Below, in pieces: positions 38,322 through 47,031 of a stretch of DNA of 64,000 nucleotides; the stretch's first letter is position 1; each line of letters starts with the position of its first letter. This DNA comes from Coxiellaceae bacterium (GTDB taxonomy: Bacteria; Pseudomonadota; Gammaproteobacteria; Coxiellales; Coxiellaceae). The DNA lies in contig JARGPC010000002.1 of NCBI GenBank assembly GCA_029212885.1, positions 436,380-500,379 of the forward strand, given 5' to 3'. The position numbers and the translations under genes are program-made. The notes beneath the pieces were generated by a model. That model was not told where the DNA came from. It ran no database searches and worked only from the letters and a program-made list of their open reading frames with translations.

Positions 38322-38354
38322 TTTAAGGTAGTTTTAAGCTGGCACTGTTAATAT
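38322..38354 (+). promoter_or_regulatory. PmrA-like box plus -10 for the gene at 38396
   Basis: TTTAAG at 38322-38327 and again at 38333-38338 (11-bp period) make the box 38322-38341. After 7 bp comes TAATAT (38349-38354) as -10. Half-sites differ from consensus at the last base but spacing is exact. Confidence 0.55.
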
Positions 38355-38395
38355 ACTGGTATATTTGAGATGAATTATCAGTGTGTAAGTAAGAG

Positions 38396-39961
38396 ATGTC
38401 TAGACGAGCAGGTAACAGAGCAGCAGCACCTCCACATAGGATTACAGGGGTCTCTAAAAGTGAATGGTCACTTTATCGGTTTGCTGAAAGTGCTGATCGT
38501 TCTCCCAAGAGAGGTCGTGGGTACTGGTATAAACTGCGAATTAATCTTCCCAAAGACAAGTTCACCCAAGCTAATATAAAAGCAATAGTTACATTCATAT
38601 CTGAGCATATGGCACAAGAGCGGACACGAGGTGATACTGAGTTATTGTTTTCTTTTAAGCATGCGACTGAGCGCATTCAGACGGGTTGGGGTGGTAGACG
38701 CTTTACTGAAAATGGGCAATTCACTTTATACCTGAGAGAACCTACAAATATTGATCAGTTGCTTGGGTTTGCTGGTCAACTCCAAGACTGTATAACAGGC
38801 TTAGGTATTCCAGCAACTACAGCAATGGATACTGATTTTGCTTTGCATGGTTTTAAAAATCTAAGTATGCGCTTGGATATTGATAATAGCCGATATTGCT
38901 CATCAACGGTGATGCACGATGACCCTGACGTTGCTGAAGCATATAGAAATTTTGTTTCTGATACTCGTAGGTATCACAGATTAGGGACACGTGCTGAGAC
39001 TCCATTTAGAAAGAATGAAAATGATATAACACATAAAATGATCAGGTTTGGCTATTACGCCACGCAGAGTAAGTGCGTTATGACTAAGTTGCTCGGTAAG
39101 GCCTATCAGCAATTGGCTATGATAAAGCGCGAAATGGAAGCAACAACAGATCTAGAATCGCTGTTTGCATCTCGTAAAGAAGTGATAATAGCGAGTGTTG
39201 AGGCTATTAAATTACAGCGTATGTGTGCCGTAAGCTGTGAGTTGAATGATGCGGCATATGTATTCGAACTAACGACAAACCCAGCTTATAAAGCGATTAT
39301 AGGATCGGTGTATCAGTGCGATCCAGGTGCGGCGTTTATAAGTTTTGCTATTAATCAAGACGAATTGTATTTTCCTGAAAGTAACCGCCTTATTACCGAT
39401 GAGGCTATATATAATATTTTAGCTAGGCTTCAAGTGGTGTGTGTTTATGCCCGTCACAGCAGTGCCCGAATTGATTATGATGTTGTTGCTCGTGATGTTG
39501 TGACGCTACTTGGTGCCATTAGAGGCGGGAATGAAAGAATTAAAAACCACATACATGTTGTTATTAGTAAATTGCCTGCGCTGGGTTATGTGGCTAAACA
39601 ATTACGAAATCCTTCTGCTGCAGCGTACTTAAGTTGTCTGGCATATCGTGCTGCACGAAAAAAAGAGCAGCATAATGATTTTTTTGATAATCACAAAGGC
39701 ATATGTAACCTATTCCAAAGTTCATGTTATAGCGGCACAACAAAGTTATCAGCGGTAAATAAATTGATAAATCGTTTTGAGGAGCTTGGATATGCTGGGA
39801 AATTAAGTGAAAATGAAAGAAAAGCAACAACGACAAAACGTTTGGGTTCTATAGTTAAACAATATGGCCTGACTGAGCCGGCGGCAGCATGTTATGCGTT
39901 AGAGTCTATTGAGACTCGATCTGCTGGTGTTTCTCCTGTTGGTGCTGGAGTAGCTTTGTAA
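38396..39961 (+). CDS. orphan effector-like protein, shares C-terminal module with 40001-40684
   Basis: 521 aa. N-terminal half contains a mixed alpha/beta domain (GYWYKLRINLPKDKF ... FTLYLREPTNIDQLLGFAGQL ... FALHGFKNLSMRLDID). The C-terminal ~110 residues match the next gene's protein: AAYLSCLAYRAARKK, then LFQSSCYSGTTKLSAVNKL, then KRLGSIVKQYGL. The module recalls a C-terminal domain seen in Legionella effectors (DUF5617 by memory, not certain). Ribosome site is weak (AAGAG adjacent to ATG). A PmrA-like promoter lies upstream. Probable secreted effector by inference. Confidence 0.55.
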   Translation: MSRRAGNRAAAPPHRITGVSKSEWSLYRFAESADRSPKRGRGYWYKLRINLPKDKFTQANIKAIVTFISEHMAQERTRGDTELLFSFKHATERIQTGWGGRRFTENGQFTLYLREPTNIDQLLGFAGQLQDCITGLGIPATTAMDTDFALHGFKNLSMRLDIDNSRYCSSTVMHDDPDVAEAYRNFVSDTRRYHRLGTRAETPFRKNENDITHKMIRFGYYATQSKCVMTKLLGKAYQQLAMIKREMEATTDLESLFASRKEVIIASVEAIKLQRMCAVSCELNDAAYVFELTTNPAYKAIIGSVYQCDPGAAFISFAINQDELYFPESNRLITDEAIYNILARLQVVCVYARHSSARIDYDVVARDVVTLLGAIRGGNERIKNHIHVVISKLPALGYVAKQLRNPSAAAYLSCLAYRAARKKEQHNDFFDNHKGICNLFQSSCYSGTTKLSAVNKLINRFEELGYAGKLSENERKATTTKRLGSIVKQYGLTEPAAACYALESIETRSAGVSPVGAGVAL

Positions 39962-40000
39962 GTAAGTCGATAAAAATGTATATTAAAAAGGGTGATTATT

Positions 40001-40684
40001 ATGACACGTATAACAAGACCGCATATTGAACGAGCTGATCGCTCAGATATGCATGCTCATCGTACCAAAGAGAAAACATTCAGGGTGTCTCTTGCTTCGC
40101 AGTTACAGCTTGAGACAAAAAAGTTTAAAGCTTTTAATAGCGATAAGGATGGATTTGACCTTGGTGAAAAGCTTAGTGTCGATGCTGAATCAATGAGGCA
40201 TTTTATCTGTAGATTAAGCAACCTTGATGTTGCCGTTCTTAATAAAGTGTTGCTAATTCTTGTTGAGAAAGATATTTCCTCACTTATTAGCAGATTAAAA
40301 GAGGATGATAGTCCGACAGCAGCGAAATTGAGCTGCTTGCAATATATTGCTAAGCGAATTCTTGAGCGTGACAAATTTATTTTTATGGGGCATCCAGCAA
40401 TGAACGGTATGGGTGAGTCTCATCATGGGATTGGCTTATTTCAGAGAGAATGCTATAGCGCTAGAACGAAATTATCTGCGGCTATAAAACTGTTGAGTAA
40501 TTTACAGGCGCCTGGAGAGGAGCTTAAGTTTACAGCAGATGAGATAAAAGCAGCCAATCAAGGGCGCTTGAAAAAAATAGTGGACGATTTTAGTTTGCCG
40601 TTACATAGTGCTACAGTTGCGCGCGTAACTGAGTTAACAGCTGTTGACCCAACTGCGCATCGTGGTTATGGCACAGCTCTGTGA
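40001..40684 (+). CDS. orphan protein, paralogous C-terminal module
   Basis: 227 aa from ATG 40001 (AAGGGTG upstream). Lies 39 bp after the previous gene. Residues ~105-210 align with the end of the upstream protein: AAKLSCLQYIAKRIL / LFQRECYSARTKLSAAIKLL / GRLKKIVDDFSL. The shared cysteine and the CYS-x-TKLSA core are the most conserved. The N-terminal part is charged and unlike the upstream protein. It looks like a stand-alone copy of the module, possibly co-transcribed from the same promoter. Confidence 0.55.
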   Translation: MTRITRPHIERADRSDMHAHRTKEKTFRVSLASQLQLETKKFKAFNSDKDGFDLGEKLSVDAESMRHFICRLSNLDVAVLNKVLLILVEKDISSLISRLKEDDSPTAAKLSCLQYIAKRILERDKFIFMGHPAMNGMGESHHGIGLFQRECYSARTKLSAAIKLLSNLQAPGEELKFTADEIKAANQGRLKKIVDDFSLPLHSATVARVTELTAVDPTAHRGYGTAL

Positions 40685-40695
40685 AAACAGGTGGT

Positions 40696-41844
40696 TTAGG
40701 CTAAAAATTCACTAATAATACTATTAAGATATTGTTTGCCCTTTGCTGTGGTCTCGAATTGCTGTTTATCTACTGTTAAAAAACCATCGGCTGATAATTG
40801 CTCTAATGTGGGCTGAATACGCTCCGCAGCTAAGCCTGTCCTCCGCTTATATAATTCCAGCGGAATCGGCGAGTAGAGTCTTAATGTATTTAACATAAAT
40901 TCAAAAATTTTATCGCTATCAGATAAAGTGTTTTGTGATTGTGTGAAATCATTCTCGGCAGCTAAATAAGATTTGGGGTGTTTTACATTACTGTGTCGCT
41001 GTATCGTATCATCTAATAATGTTAACTTGCTGTGCGCACCCGCACCAATGCCTAGGTAATCACCAAACTGCCAGTAGTTAATATTATGCTGGCATCGCAG
41101 GTTATTTTTCGCATACGCTGATACTTCATATTGCTGGTAGCCATGTTGTGCGAGTAGGGCACGACCTGCTTGCTCAATAGCGATGATATGATCTTCATCC
41201 GGTACAGCCGGTGGCTGAGCGTAAAATAATGTGTTTGGTTCAAGTGTCAATTGATACCATGAAATATGATCTGGTTTTAATTTAATAGCTTGTTGTAAAT
41301 CTGCTATTGCCGATTCAACCGATTGCTGCGGTAATGCATACATAATATCACAATTAATATTGTCGAAACCGGCTTTACGTGCGATATAATATGCTTCAAT
41401 CGCTTGTTTACTGTCGTGAATCCGGCCCAAAGTTTTAAGTTGTTGATTGTCAAAACTCTGAATGCCGATCGATAAACGATTAATGCCAGCTTGAAGATAA
41501 CCATCAAAACGTTGCGCTTCAACAGTGCCTGGATTAGCCTCCAAGGTGATCTCAATATTTGGTAACCATGGATTTAATAAGCGTAATTGATTAAATAAAT
41601 AACCATACCCCTCAGCCGAAATCAAGCTCGGTGTACCACCACCTATAAAGATTGATTGAATAGGGCGACCTTTAATCTTATTGTGTTGTAAATTATAATC
41701 TTTAATTAATTGATTAATATATTCTTTTTCTGGTATCGTGCCGCGTACTGCGTGAGAGTTAAAATCACAATATGGGCACTTCTGCACACACCATGGCATA
41801 TGGATGTATAAACTTAGCGGGCTATCTTTCATCGTATCGTTCAT
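40696..41844 (-). CDS. hemW: radical SAM haem chaperone HemW
   Basis: 382 aa. Radical-SAM protein of the HemN-like family that inserts haem into respiratory enzymes. The cluster motif CVQKCPYCDFNSH gives C-x3-C-x2-C; GGGTPSLI follows, and the extra cysteine of true coproporphyrinogen dehydrogenase HemN is absent, which favours HemW. C-terminal RTGLAAERIQPTLEQL resembles the family's winged end. ATG 41844 has AAAGG upstream. Transcribed away from the PmrA-like promoter at 41854. Confidence 0.92.
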   Translation of the reverse strand: MNDTMKDSPLSLYIHMPWCVQKCPYCDFNSHAVRGTIPEKEYINQLIKDYNLQHNKIKGRPIQSIFIGGGTPSLISAEGYGYLFNQLRLLNPWLPNIEITLEANPGTVEAQRFDGYLQAGINRLSIGIQSFDNQQLKTLGRIHDSKQAIEAYYIARKAGFDNINCDIMYALPQQSVESAIADLQQAIKLKPDHISWYQLTLEPNTLFYAQPPAVPDEDHIIAIEQAGRALLAQHGYQQYEVSAYAKNNLRCQHNINYWQFGDYLGIGAGAHSKLTLLDDTIQRHSNVKHPKSYLAAENDFTQSQNTLSDSDKIFEFMLNTLRLYSPIPLELYKRRTGLAAERIQPTLEQLSADGFLTVDKQQFETTAKGKQYLNSIISEFLA

Positions 41845-41853
41845 AACGCCTTT

Positions 41854-41886
41854 CTTAATCTTGTCTTAATGGTTGCGTAGTATCAT
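41854..41886 (+). promoter_or_regulatory. PmrA-like box plus -10 for a mini-transcript
   Basis: 41854-41873 is CTTAATCTT-GT-CTTAATGGT: two perfect CTTAAT half-sites 11 bp apart. TATCAT follows at 41881-41886 after 7 bp. The nearest large gene downstream on this strand starts only at 42217, after a terminator, so the promoter serves a short transcript. Confidence 0.65.
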
Positions 41887-41902
41887 AAACACATGGAGAG
41901 AA

Positions 41903-42010
41903 GTGAAGTGTGGTCAATATAAATCGTTCCCCACAAAACATCAATCCATCTGGGGCACAAATAAGTTAATTGCCGATTTGCCTAAGCCTAAAACCCCAGT
42001 TTATTTTTAA
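41903..42010 (+). CDS. putative 35-aa peptide gene
   Basis: GTG 41903 follows GGAGAG (41895-41900) closely and opens 35 codons to TAA 42008. The peptide starts VKCGQYKSFPTKHQ and ends PKPKTPVYF; basic, soluble, no helix of membrane type. It lies between a PmrA-like promoter (41854-41886) and a strong terminator (42025-42058), exactly filling the transcript. No homolog recognised. Alternatively the ~165-base transcript is a small RNA and the frame is chance; the ribosome site to GTG spacing is short (2-8 bases). Confidence 0.4.
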   Translation: MKCGQYKSFPTKHQSIWGTNKLIADLPKPKTPVYF

Positions 42011-42024
42011 GTAGTCAAAAACAT

Positions 42025-42058
42025 AAGCCTGGCACTCCTTCCCCGCCAGGCTTTTTTT
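42025..42058 (+). terminator. Rho-independent terminator of the mini-transcript
   Basis: AAGCCTGGC (42025-42033) pairs perfectly with GCCAGGCTT (42045-42053) around an 11-base loop, followed by a T-tract to 42058. hemW on the other strand begins far upstream and does not need it, so it ends the transcript begun near 41893. Confidence 0.85.
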
Positions 42059-42108
42059 ATGCCCTTTTGCTCATCTGCCCATTAAAAAAATCACGCATGA
42101 CAGCGTAA

Positions 42109-42145
42109 GGCCGGGATGATAGTGTGGGGCCGGGATATCATGACC
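42109..42145. repeat. partial GTCATCCCGG-type repeat
   Basis: Two inverted half units, GGCCGGGATGA and GGGCCGGGATATCATGACC, on the opposite strand relative to the copies at 6700 and 8281. With the promoter, peptide gene and terminator it accounts for the 372-bp gap 41845-42216. Confidence 0.6.
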
Positions 42146-42216
42146 ATAGTTTTGACATGAGGCTTAACACTGCGTCATACTTGATCTTAGTGCGATCTTT
42201 AAGGGATTAAATATAC

Positions 42217-44238
42217 GTGCCAATATCACGCAATCGGATGCTGCTAGCTTTATACACAATAACCTTATTCTTAAGCGCTACGCTGCTATTTTGGGTGCAA
42301 CCTTTATTAGCCAAAATGCTATTGCCTCATTTTGGCGGCAGCCCATCCGTGTGGAATACCTGCATGATGTATTTTCAAGGCACATTGCTTGCCGGTTATT
42401 TGTACGCCCACTTCAGTTCGCGCCTGTTACCACTCAAGTGGCAACCTATACTACAAATTATTTTATTAGCCTCCGGCCTTATCTTTTTACCATTTTATGC
42501 ACCTACGCATTGGGCCGGCTTAGAGCAATCACCGACTTTTAGCTTGATACGTCTTTTGGTCAGTACCACAATTATCCCAATACTAGCTATCTCCGCCAGC
42601 GCGCCTATACTGCAACGCTGGTTTGCGTTAAGTGATCACCCAGATGCTAAAGATCCTTATTTTCTATATGCAGCGAGTAATATAGGATCGTTATTAGCGT
42701 TAATTGCATTTCCATTTCTAATAGAACCTTTACTAACAACTAGCACGCAACGCTGGGTGTGGGCGGGTGGCTTTGTCTTATTGCTATTACTAACAATGCT
42801 ATGTGCTTATCGAGCATTTATACAAAGTCCAACAAGAGCTAGCGACGAAAAAGCATCACAGCTAAGTAAGGATATTGACTGGAAAAAGAGAGCTTACTGG
42901 ATATTACTAGCCTTTATTCCTTCAAGCCTACTCCTAGGGCTTACTACTTACATCACCACCGATATTGCCTCAACGCCTTTGTTTTGGATCATACCGCTTG
43001 TCCTTTATTTGTTGTCATTTATTATTGTTTTTTCACGTAAGCCGATCATCACACCGTTCATCGCAGCCTTTTTGCAGTTATTATTCCTCATTCCATTTGT
43101 GTCAGTGTTCTTAAGAGGAGCTCACAGCTTTAATTACTGGATTATTTTACTAATCAATTTGTTTTTGTTTTTTGCAACATCGATCGTGTTACATGGTGAG
43201 CTGGTTAAGCGAAGGCCGCATGCTTCACATCTAACCGAGTTTTATTTATGGATGGCTTTTGGTGGCTTCTTAGGCGGTGTCTTTAATACGTTGGTTGCTC
43301 CACTGCTTTTTGTTGATGTTATTGAATACCCAATAATGATTGCTATTGCAATATTAGTGAAACCACCAATACCTATAAAAAGATACGTGATTTTTTCAGC
43401 AATAATTGTAATTGTCTTGTTCCAACAATTTGTCTTAAATAATGGTAGTAATGCGATTTATACTGTTCGTAATTTTTTTGGTACGTTGCGAGTTGTTCGC
43501 CAAAATGGCAATCAACATGTTCTAATGCATGGAACAACAAGCCACGGTATTGAAATACGTGATATGAAACCCGAGCAAAACGCGAAAGGTTATTATCATG
43601 CTGTAGAGGATATAATTAAGCTAATGCATAAAAAGCAATCCGCTTTAAACATTGGCATTATTGGCCTTGGCACAGGAATGACCTCTTGCTTTGTTAAGCC
43701 CGATGACACGCTAACGTATTATGAGATCAACCCTGCGATTATCGATATCGCTTCGAATCCAACATACTTTTCATTCTTAACTCAATGCCCACCAAGTGGT
43801 GGTATTGTTTTAGGTGATGCTCGCTTACGCCTCGTTGAAGCAAAGCAACACCGTTATGATTTATTGGTGGTTGATGCATTTAATTCCGATTCAATCCCTG
43901 TTCATTTAATAACTGAAGAAGCGATTTTGCTGTATTTTCAAAAACTGAAATTCAATGGCGTCCTATTGCTGCATATTAGTAACCGCCACATTAATCTAGT
44001 CAGGGTTTTGAGCGCGAACAGCTATGCTAATAACATCACACCAATGGCTAAGGGTTATAGGAAAGATATTAAAACCGCATCGTTTGGTGCTCATTGGGTG
44101 GCGATATCTAAATCACCCGGTCGTATTAGTGCCTTGAAAACTCAAGGTTGGCATGGGCTATCCATGGCAGCCGCAAAATACCGTTGGCGTGATGATTATT
44201 CTAATATTGTGCGTGAGCTTAAGTTATTTAACCAGTAA
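42217..44238 (+). CDS. fused MFS-like membrane/spermidine synthase-like protein
   Basis: 673 aa from GTG 42217 (AGGGA ~12 bases upstream; ATG 42238 is an alternative). About 11-12 membrane helices fill residues 8-410, beginning with FWVQPLLAKMLLPHFGGSPSVWN, a signature of this fused family. The C-terminal ~230 residues are a soluble spermidine-synthase-like Rossmann domain (GTLRVVRQNG, IGIIGLGTGMTSCF, LVVDAFNSDSIPVHLITEEA). The classical polyamine-binding residues are not all evident, so true aminopropyl transfer is unproven. Inner-membrane location is clear. Confidence 0.85.
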   Translation: MPISRNRMLLALYTITLFLSATLLFWVQPLLAKMLLPHFGGSPSVWNTCMMYFQGTLLAGYLYAHFSSRLLPLKWQPILQIILLASGLIFLPFYAPTHWAGLEQSPTFSLIRLLVSTTIIPILAISASAPILQRWFALSDHPDAKDPYFLYAASNIGSLLALIAFPFLIEPLLTTSTQRWVWAGGFVLLLLLTMLCAYRAFIQSPTRASDEKASQLSKDIDWKKRAYWILLAFIPSSLLLGLTTYITTDIASTPLFWIIPLVLYLLSFIIVFSRKPIITPFIAAFLQLLFLIPFVSVFLRGAHSFNYWIILLINLFLFFATSIVLHGELVKRRPHASHLTEFYLWMAFGGFLGGVFNTLVAPLLFVDVIEYPIMIAIAILVKPPIPIKRYVIFSAIIVIVLFQQFVLNNGSNAIYTVRNFFGTLRVVRQNGNQHVLMHGTTSHGIEIRDMKPEQNAKGYYHAVEDIIKLMHKKQSALNIGIIGLGTGMTSCFVKPDDTLTYYEINPAIIDIASNPTYFSFLTQCPPSGGIVLGDARLRLVEAKQHRYDLLVVDAFNSDSIPVHLITEEAILLYFQKLKFNGVLLLHISNRHINLVRVLSANSYANNITPMAKGYRKDIKTASFGAHWVAISKSPGRISALKTQGWHGLSMAAAKYRWRDDYSNIVRELKLFNQ

Positions 44239-44310
44239 TCCCCCTTATTCATATACAAATATTATATATTTCGATAGTATATATTTAATATTCATATGTG
44301 AGGTGGTAAA

Positions 44311-46398
44311 ATGGCGAAAGTGCATATAGAGCTTCCTGCAGCTCGTATCGAGATCAGCAATGAGCTAAATGAATTCTTAGCAGTACCTGTCGTAGAGTTG
44401 CCTGAAGGTGACTTGAAGAGGCTGCGTGGTGAAATATCTACATTTCAACAAGCTGTAGAGAGCCCTAAAAAAGAAATAAACACCCTTGTTGTGTGTTGTT
44501 TAATGGGCAGGCTTGAGCATGCGAAATATTTATGGGGTGATCTTGATGCTCGTTTACTCTTGTGTAATGCATACGCGGTTTTAAAGCGATGCATTGAAAG
44601 CGAGATTGATGTTAAAATTTTGGATGCTCTTGTATCCGCTATTGCCCCTTATTACACTTGGAAAGTAATGCGCCTATCTTGTGAAAGCAACAGGCGCCAA
44701 AAGATACCTCTTAAGCTTGATCGTATTGAGCTGTTTCTTGGTTGGATTGAAAGAGCCGTTGTTGCATCTGAGCGTGCTGATCCCGTGTATTTCAGCAGTG
44801 AGCAATTATCGCAAGAGGTTGCTGATGAAGATCTTATACAGTTTATCAATAACAGTACGGAAAAAAGCGATCAGTATAAAAAATCGGTTATGAGTTTGCT
44901 GCGTAGCGCTATCGAGTCAGCTAATTTTGAGCTGCTTGATAGCTGCTGGGAAGCTATTGTTGGTACTGAGTGTTGTGATTATTTTTTCTCGGTTACTCAC
45001 CCATCTTTTTGGAAGGTTATGTATTCTGATGATGAGGTTGTCAGCGGGCGCATGATTGAATGGATAGATAATCATGCAAACGAGCACCAAAAACTTTATA
45101 TATATGCTCGATACCCATCACGTGTAGTTAAAGACGAAACACCGGAAAAAATTGCAAAAATTATTTCATGTATGGATCTAAGTAGCTCTCGTGCGCTATC
45201 AGACATTATCTATAAGATTGAGCAATGCTTGAAAGCAGCTAATATAGAACAAGCACAAACAGCATGGAGTTTTATAGCTGAATATGAACATTTTGCCAGC
45301 GCTATGGGGAAATTACTTTGCGCTGCGGGTGGTACTAATAATGAAGATATATTTAATATGGTGATGACTTGGGTTGCCAGATATGAAGGTGTATTTGAAG
45401 AACAGCTCCCTGCTATTTTTTATATGGCAATCGGAAATGGTCATATTGTTACATTGAGGGCGCTATGGTCTTATGCCTCTGGCGAACAAAAGCATGAACT
45501 GCTCGCCTATGAAGGTTTTTCATGGAGTGGTTGCTTTGTTAGAGCGGTATGCCGTCAGCTTTCTGCAAATGTATTCGATCAACTATTTGAATTCGCAACT
45601 GAGTTAGATATTACCGGTGTGATTTCGCGTGATAATTACATGCTATATGATAAGGCGCTAGAACGCGGCAGTAGGCCTGTGTTGGATTCACTGTGGGGTA
45701 GAGCAACGCCATCACAACACAAAGACATGCTGGCTAAAATAGATTACCGTAAATTTTATAAATTACTTCGACGAAATATTTTTATGCGCAAGGGTGCAAT
45801 CGACAATATCATTTGGTTGTTTGAACATAACCCTGAATTCTTACTCTATTTGCATCATGCGCGTGATGAAATGAAAAGAGATGGCATTCGTAACAGGGGA
45901 GGCAATACTTTTTTTAATACGGAATTGTATGGACCCGCTAATAAAACGGTTGATGATTGGGTTGATCAGCGTGCAACTGCGCTGATTGAGCGAGCGACCT
46001 CTGACATTGATACCCATGATGCAAAGCAAGGATTCTATTTATTAAGAAGCCTTATACATCGTAATGATCCTGCTTCCCTAAAGACGATTAAGGGGTTGTT
46101 GCGCATTGAGTCTATTAATGGTATTTGCCATCGCCGTTTTATCATTAACCAACCGCTAGGAATAGTGGGGGCTATAAAATATCAATTTATGCGTGTTATT
46201 GAACCGAATGATCTGCTGAGCCTAGCTAGAAAAAATAATAATGCGCAAGTTGAGAAGTTGTTGTTAGCTGTGCCAGCTATTTCCAGGTTAGACCAGCAGG
46301 TGAATCGTTGTCGCTTATTTGGGCGCTGTGTTGTTAAGCCCACAGTCGATAAGGTTGAACATAAGCATGATGGCCTCTGGATGGATGGGGGAATATAG
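44311..46398 (+). CDS. large orphan helical-repeat protein, effector-like
   Basis: 695 aa from ATG 44311 (GAGGTGG upstream), no family recognised. Almost wholly alpha-helical with ankyrin-like or TPR-like degenerate units spaced 30-45 residues: AIGNGHIVTLRALW, ALERGSRPVLDSLWGRA, ARKNNNAQVEKLLLAV. No signal peptide or membrane segment. Codon and base use are AT-rich like the other orphan genes. The architecture resembles the repeat-only effectors of Coxiella/Legionella. Its upstream is very AT-rich (TATTATATAT) with a single TTTAATATT half-site but no 11-bp repeat. Confidence 0.5.
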   Translation: MAKVHIELPAARIEISNELNEFLAVPVVELPEGDLKRLRGEISTFQQAVESPKKEINTLVVCCLMGRLEHAKYLWGDLDARLLLCNAYAVLKRCIESEIDVKILDALVSAIAPYYTWKVMRLSCESNRRQKIPLKLDRIELFLGWIERAVVASERADPVYFSSEQLSQEVADEDLIQFINNSTEKSDQYKKSVMSLLRSAIESANFELLDSCWEAIVGTECCDYFFSVTHPSFWKVMYSDDEVVSGRMIEWIDNHANEHQKLYIYARYPSRVVKDETPEKIAKIISCMDLSSSRALSDIIYKIEQCLKAANIEQAQTAWSFIAEYEHFASAMGKLLCAAGGTNNEDIFNMVMTWVARYEGVFEEQLPAIFYMAIGNGHIVTLRALWSYASGEQKHELLAYEGFSWSGCFVRAVCRQLSANVFDQLFEFATELDITGVISRDNYMLYDKALERGSRPVLDSLWGRATPSQHKDMLAKIDYRKFYKLLRRNIFMRKGAIDNIIWLFEHNPEFLLYLHHARDEMKRDGIRNRGGNTFFNTELYGPANKTVDDWVDQRATALIERATSDIDTHDAKQGFYLLRSLIHRNDPASLKTIKGLLRIESINGICHRRFIINQPLGIVGAIKYQFMRVIEPNDLLSLARKNNNAQVEKLLLAVPAISRLDQQVNRCRLFGRCVVKPTVDKVEHKHDGLWMDGGI

Positions 46399-46476
46399 CG
46401 GGCTCTGCTGCTGCTTTCTGATATCGCGGTGTGCTATGATACGATTGTCAGATCAATAGTGATGGAATCGACTGCA

Positions 46477-47031
46477 ATGAGTGCAGAAAACAAGCAAAAA
46501 CCTGAGATACTAAGTACACAATCAATGAAAGGTAGCCCGCTGTTTGAGATCGAACAGCTCGAGCTGCGTTTTTCGAATGGAGCCGAACGTACCTTCTTCC
46601 GTGTTCACAGTCTGATGCCCATGGCTGTCATGATTGTGCCGCTATTAGATGATGAAACCTTTTTATTGATCCGTGAATATGGGGCGGGAATCGATGAATA
46701 TACGCTCGGATTCCCCAAGGGTGCTTTAACTAAAGGTGAGGACCCTTTGCTTGGTGCAGACCGTGAGTTAATGGAAGAGGTGGGCTACGGTTCACATAAT
46801 TTAAAACTGGTAAAAACCTTTAGTACTTCTCCAGGCTATATGTCATCGCGCATGCATTTGGTGGTGGCACGTGATCTCTACGAAAAACGCTTACCAGGCG
46901 ACGAGCCTGAGCCAATAGAGGTCGTGCCGTGGAAAATCAAAGATATTGATAAGTTATTACTGCGCGACGATTTTAATGAGGCGCGTAGTGTTGCTGCTTT
47001 ATTAATGGTGATGCGAGGTATTACAGCATGA
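46477..47031 (+). CDS. nudE: ADP compounds hydrolase NudE
   Basis: 184 aa from ATG 46477, which aligns with the E. coli NudE N-terminus (MSAENKQKPEIL); ATG 46462 upstream is possible. Nudix hydrolase acting on ADP-ribose, NADH and Ap3A-type compounds. The Nudix box GALTKGEDPLLGADRELMEEVGY is complete in its G, E, REL and EE positions (described in order, ~residues 92-114). TATGAT at 46434-46439 may be its -10. Its stop overlaps cysQ by 4 bases; in E. coli nudE is not linked to cysQ, but this pairing is common in other gammaproteobacteria. Confidence 0.93.
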   Translation: MSAENKQKPEILSTQSMKGSPLFEIEQLELRFSNGAERTFFRVHSLMPMAVMIVPLLDDETFLLIREYGAGIDEYTLGFPKGALTKGEDPLLGADRELMEEVGYGSHNLKLVKTFSTSPGYMSSRMHLVVARDLYEKRLPGDEPEPIEVVPWKIKDIDKLLLRDDFNEARSVAALLMVMRGITA

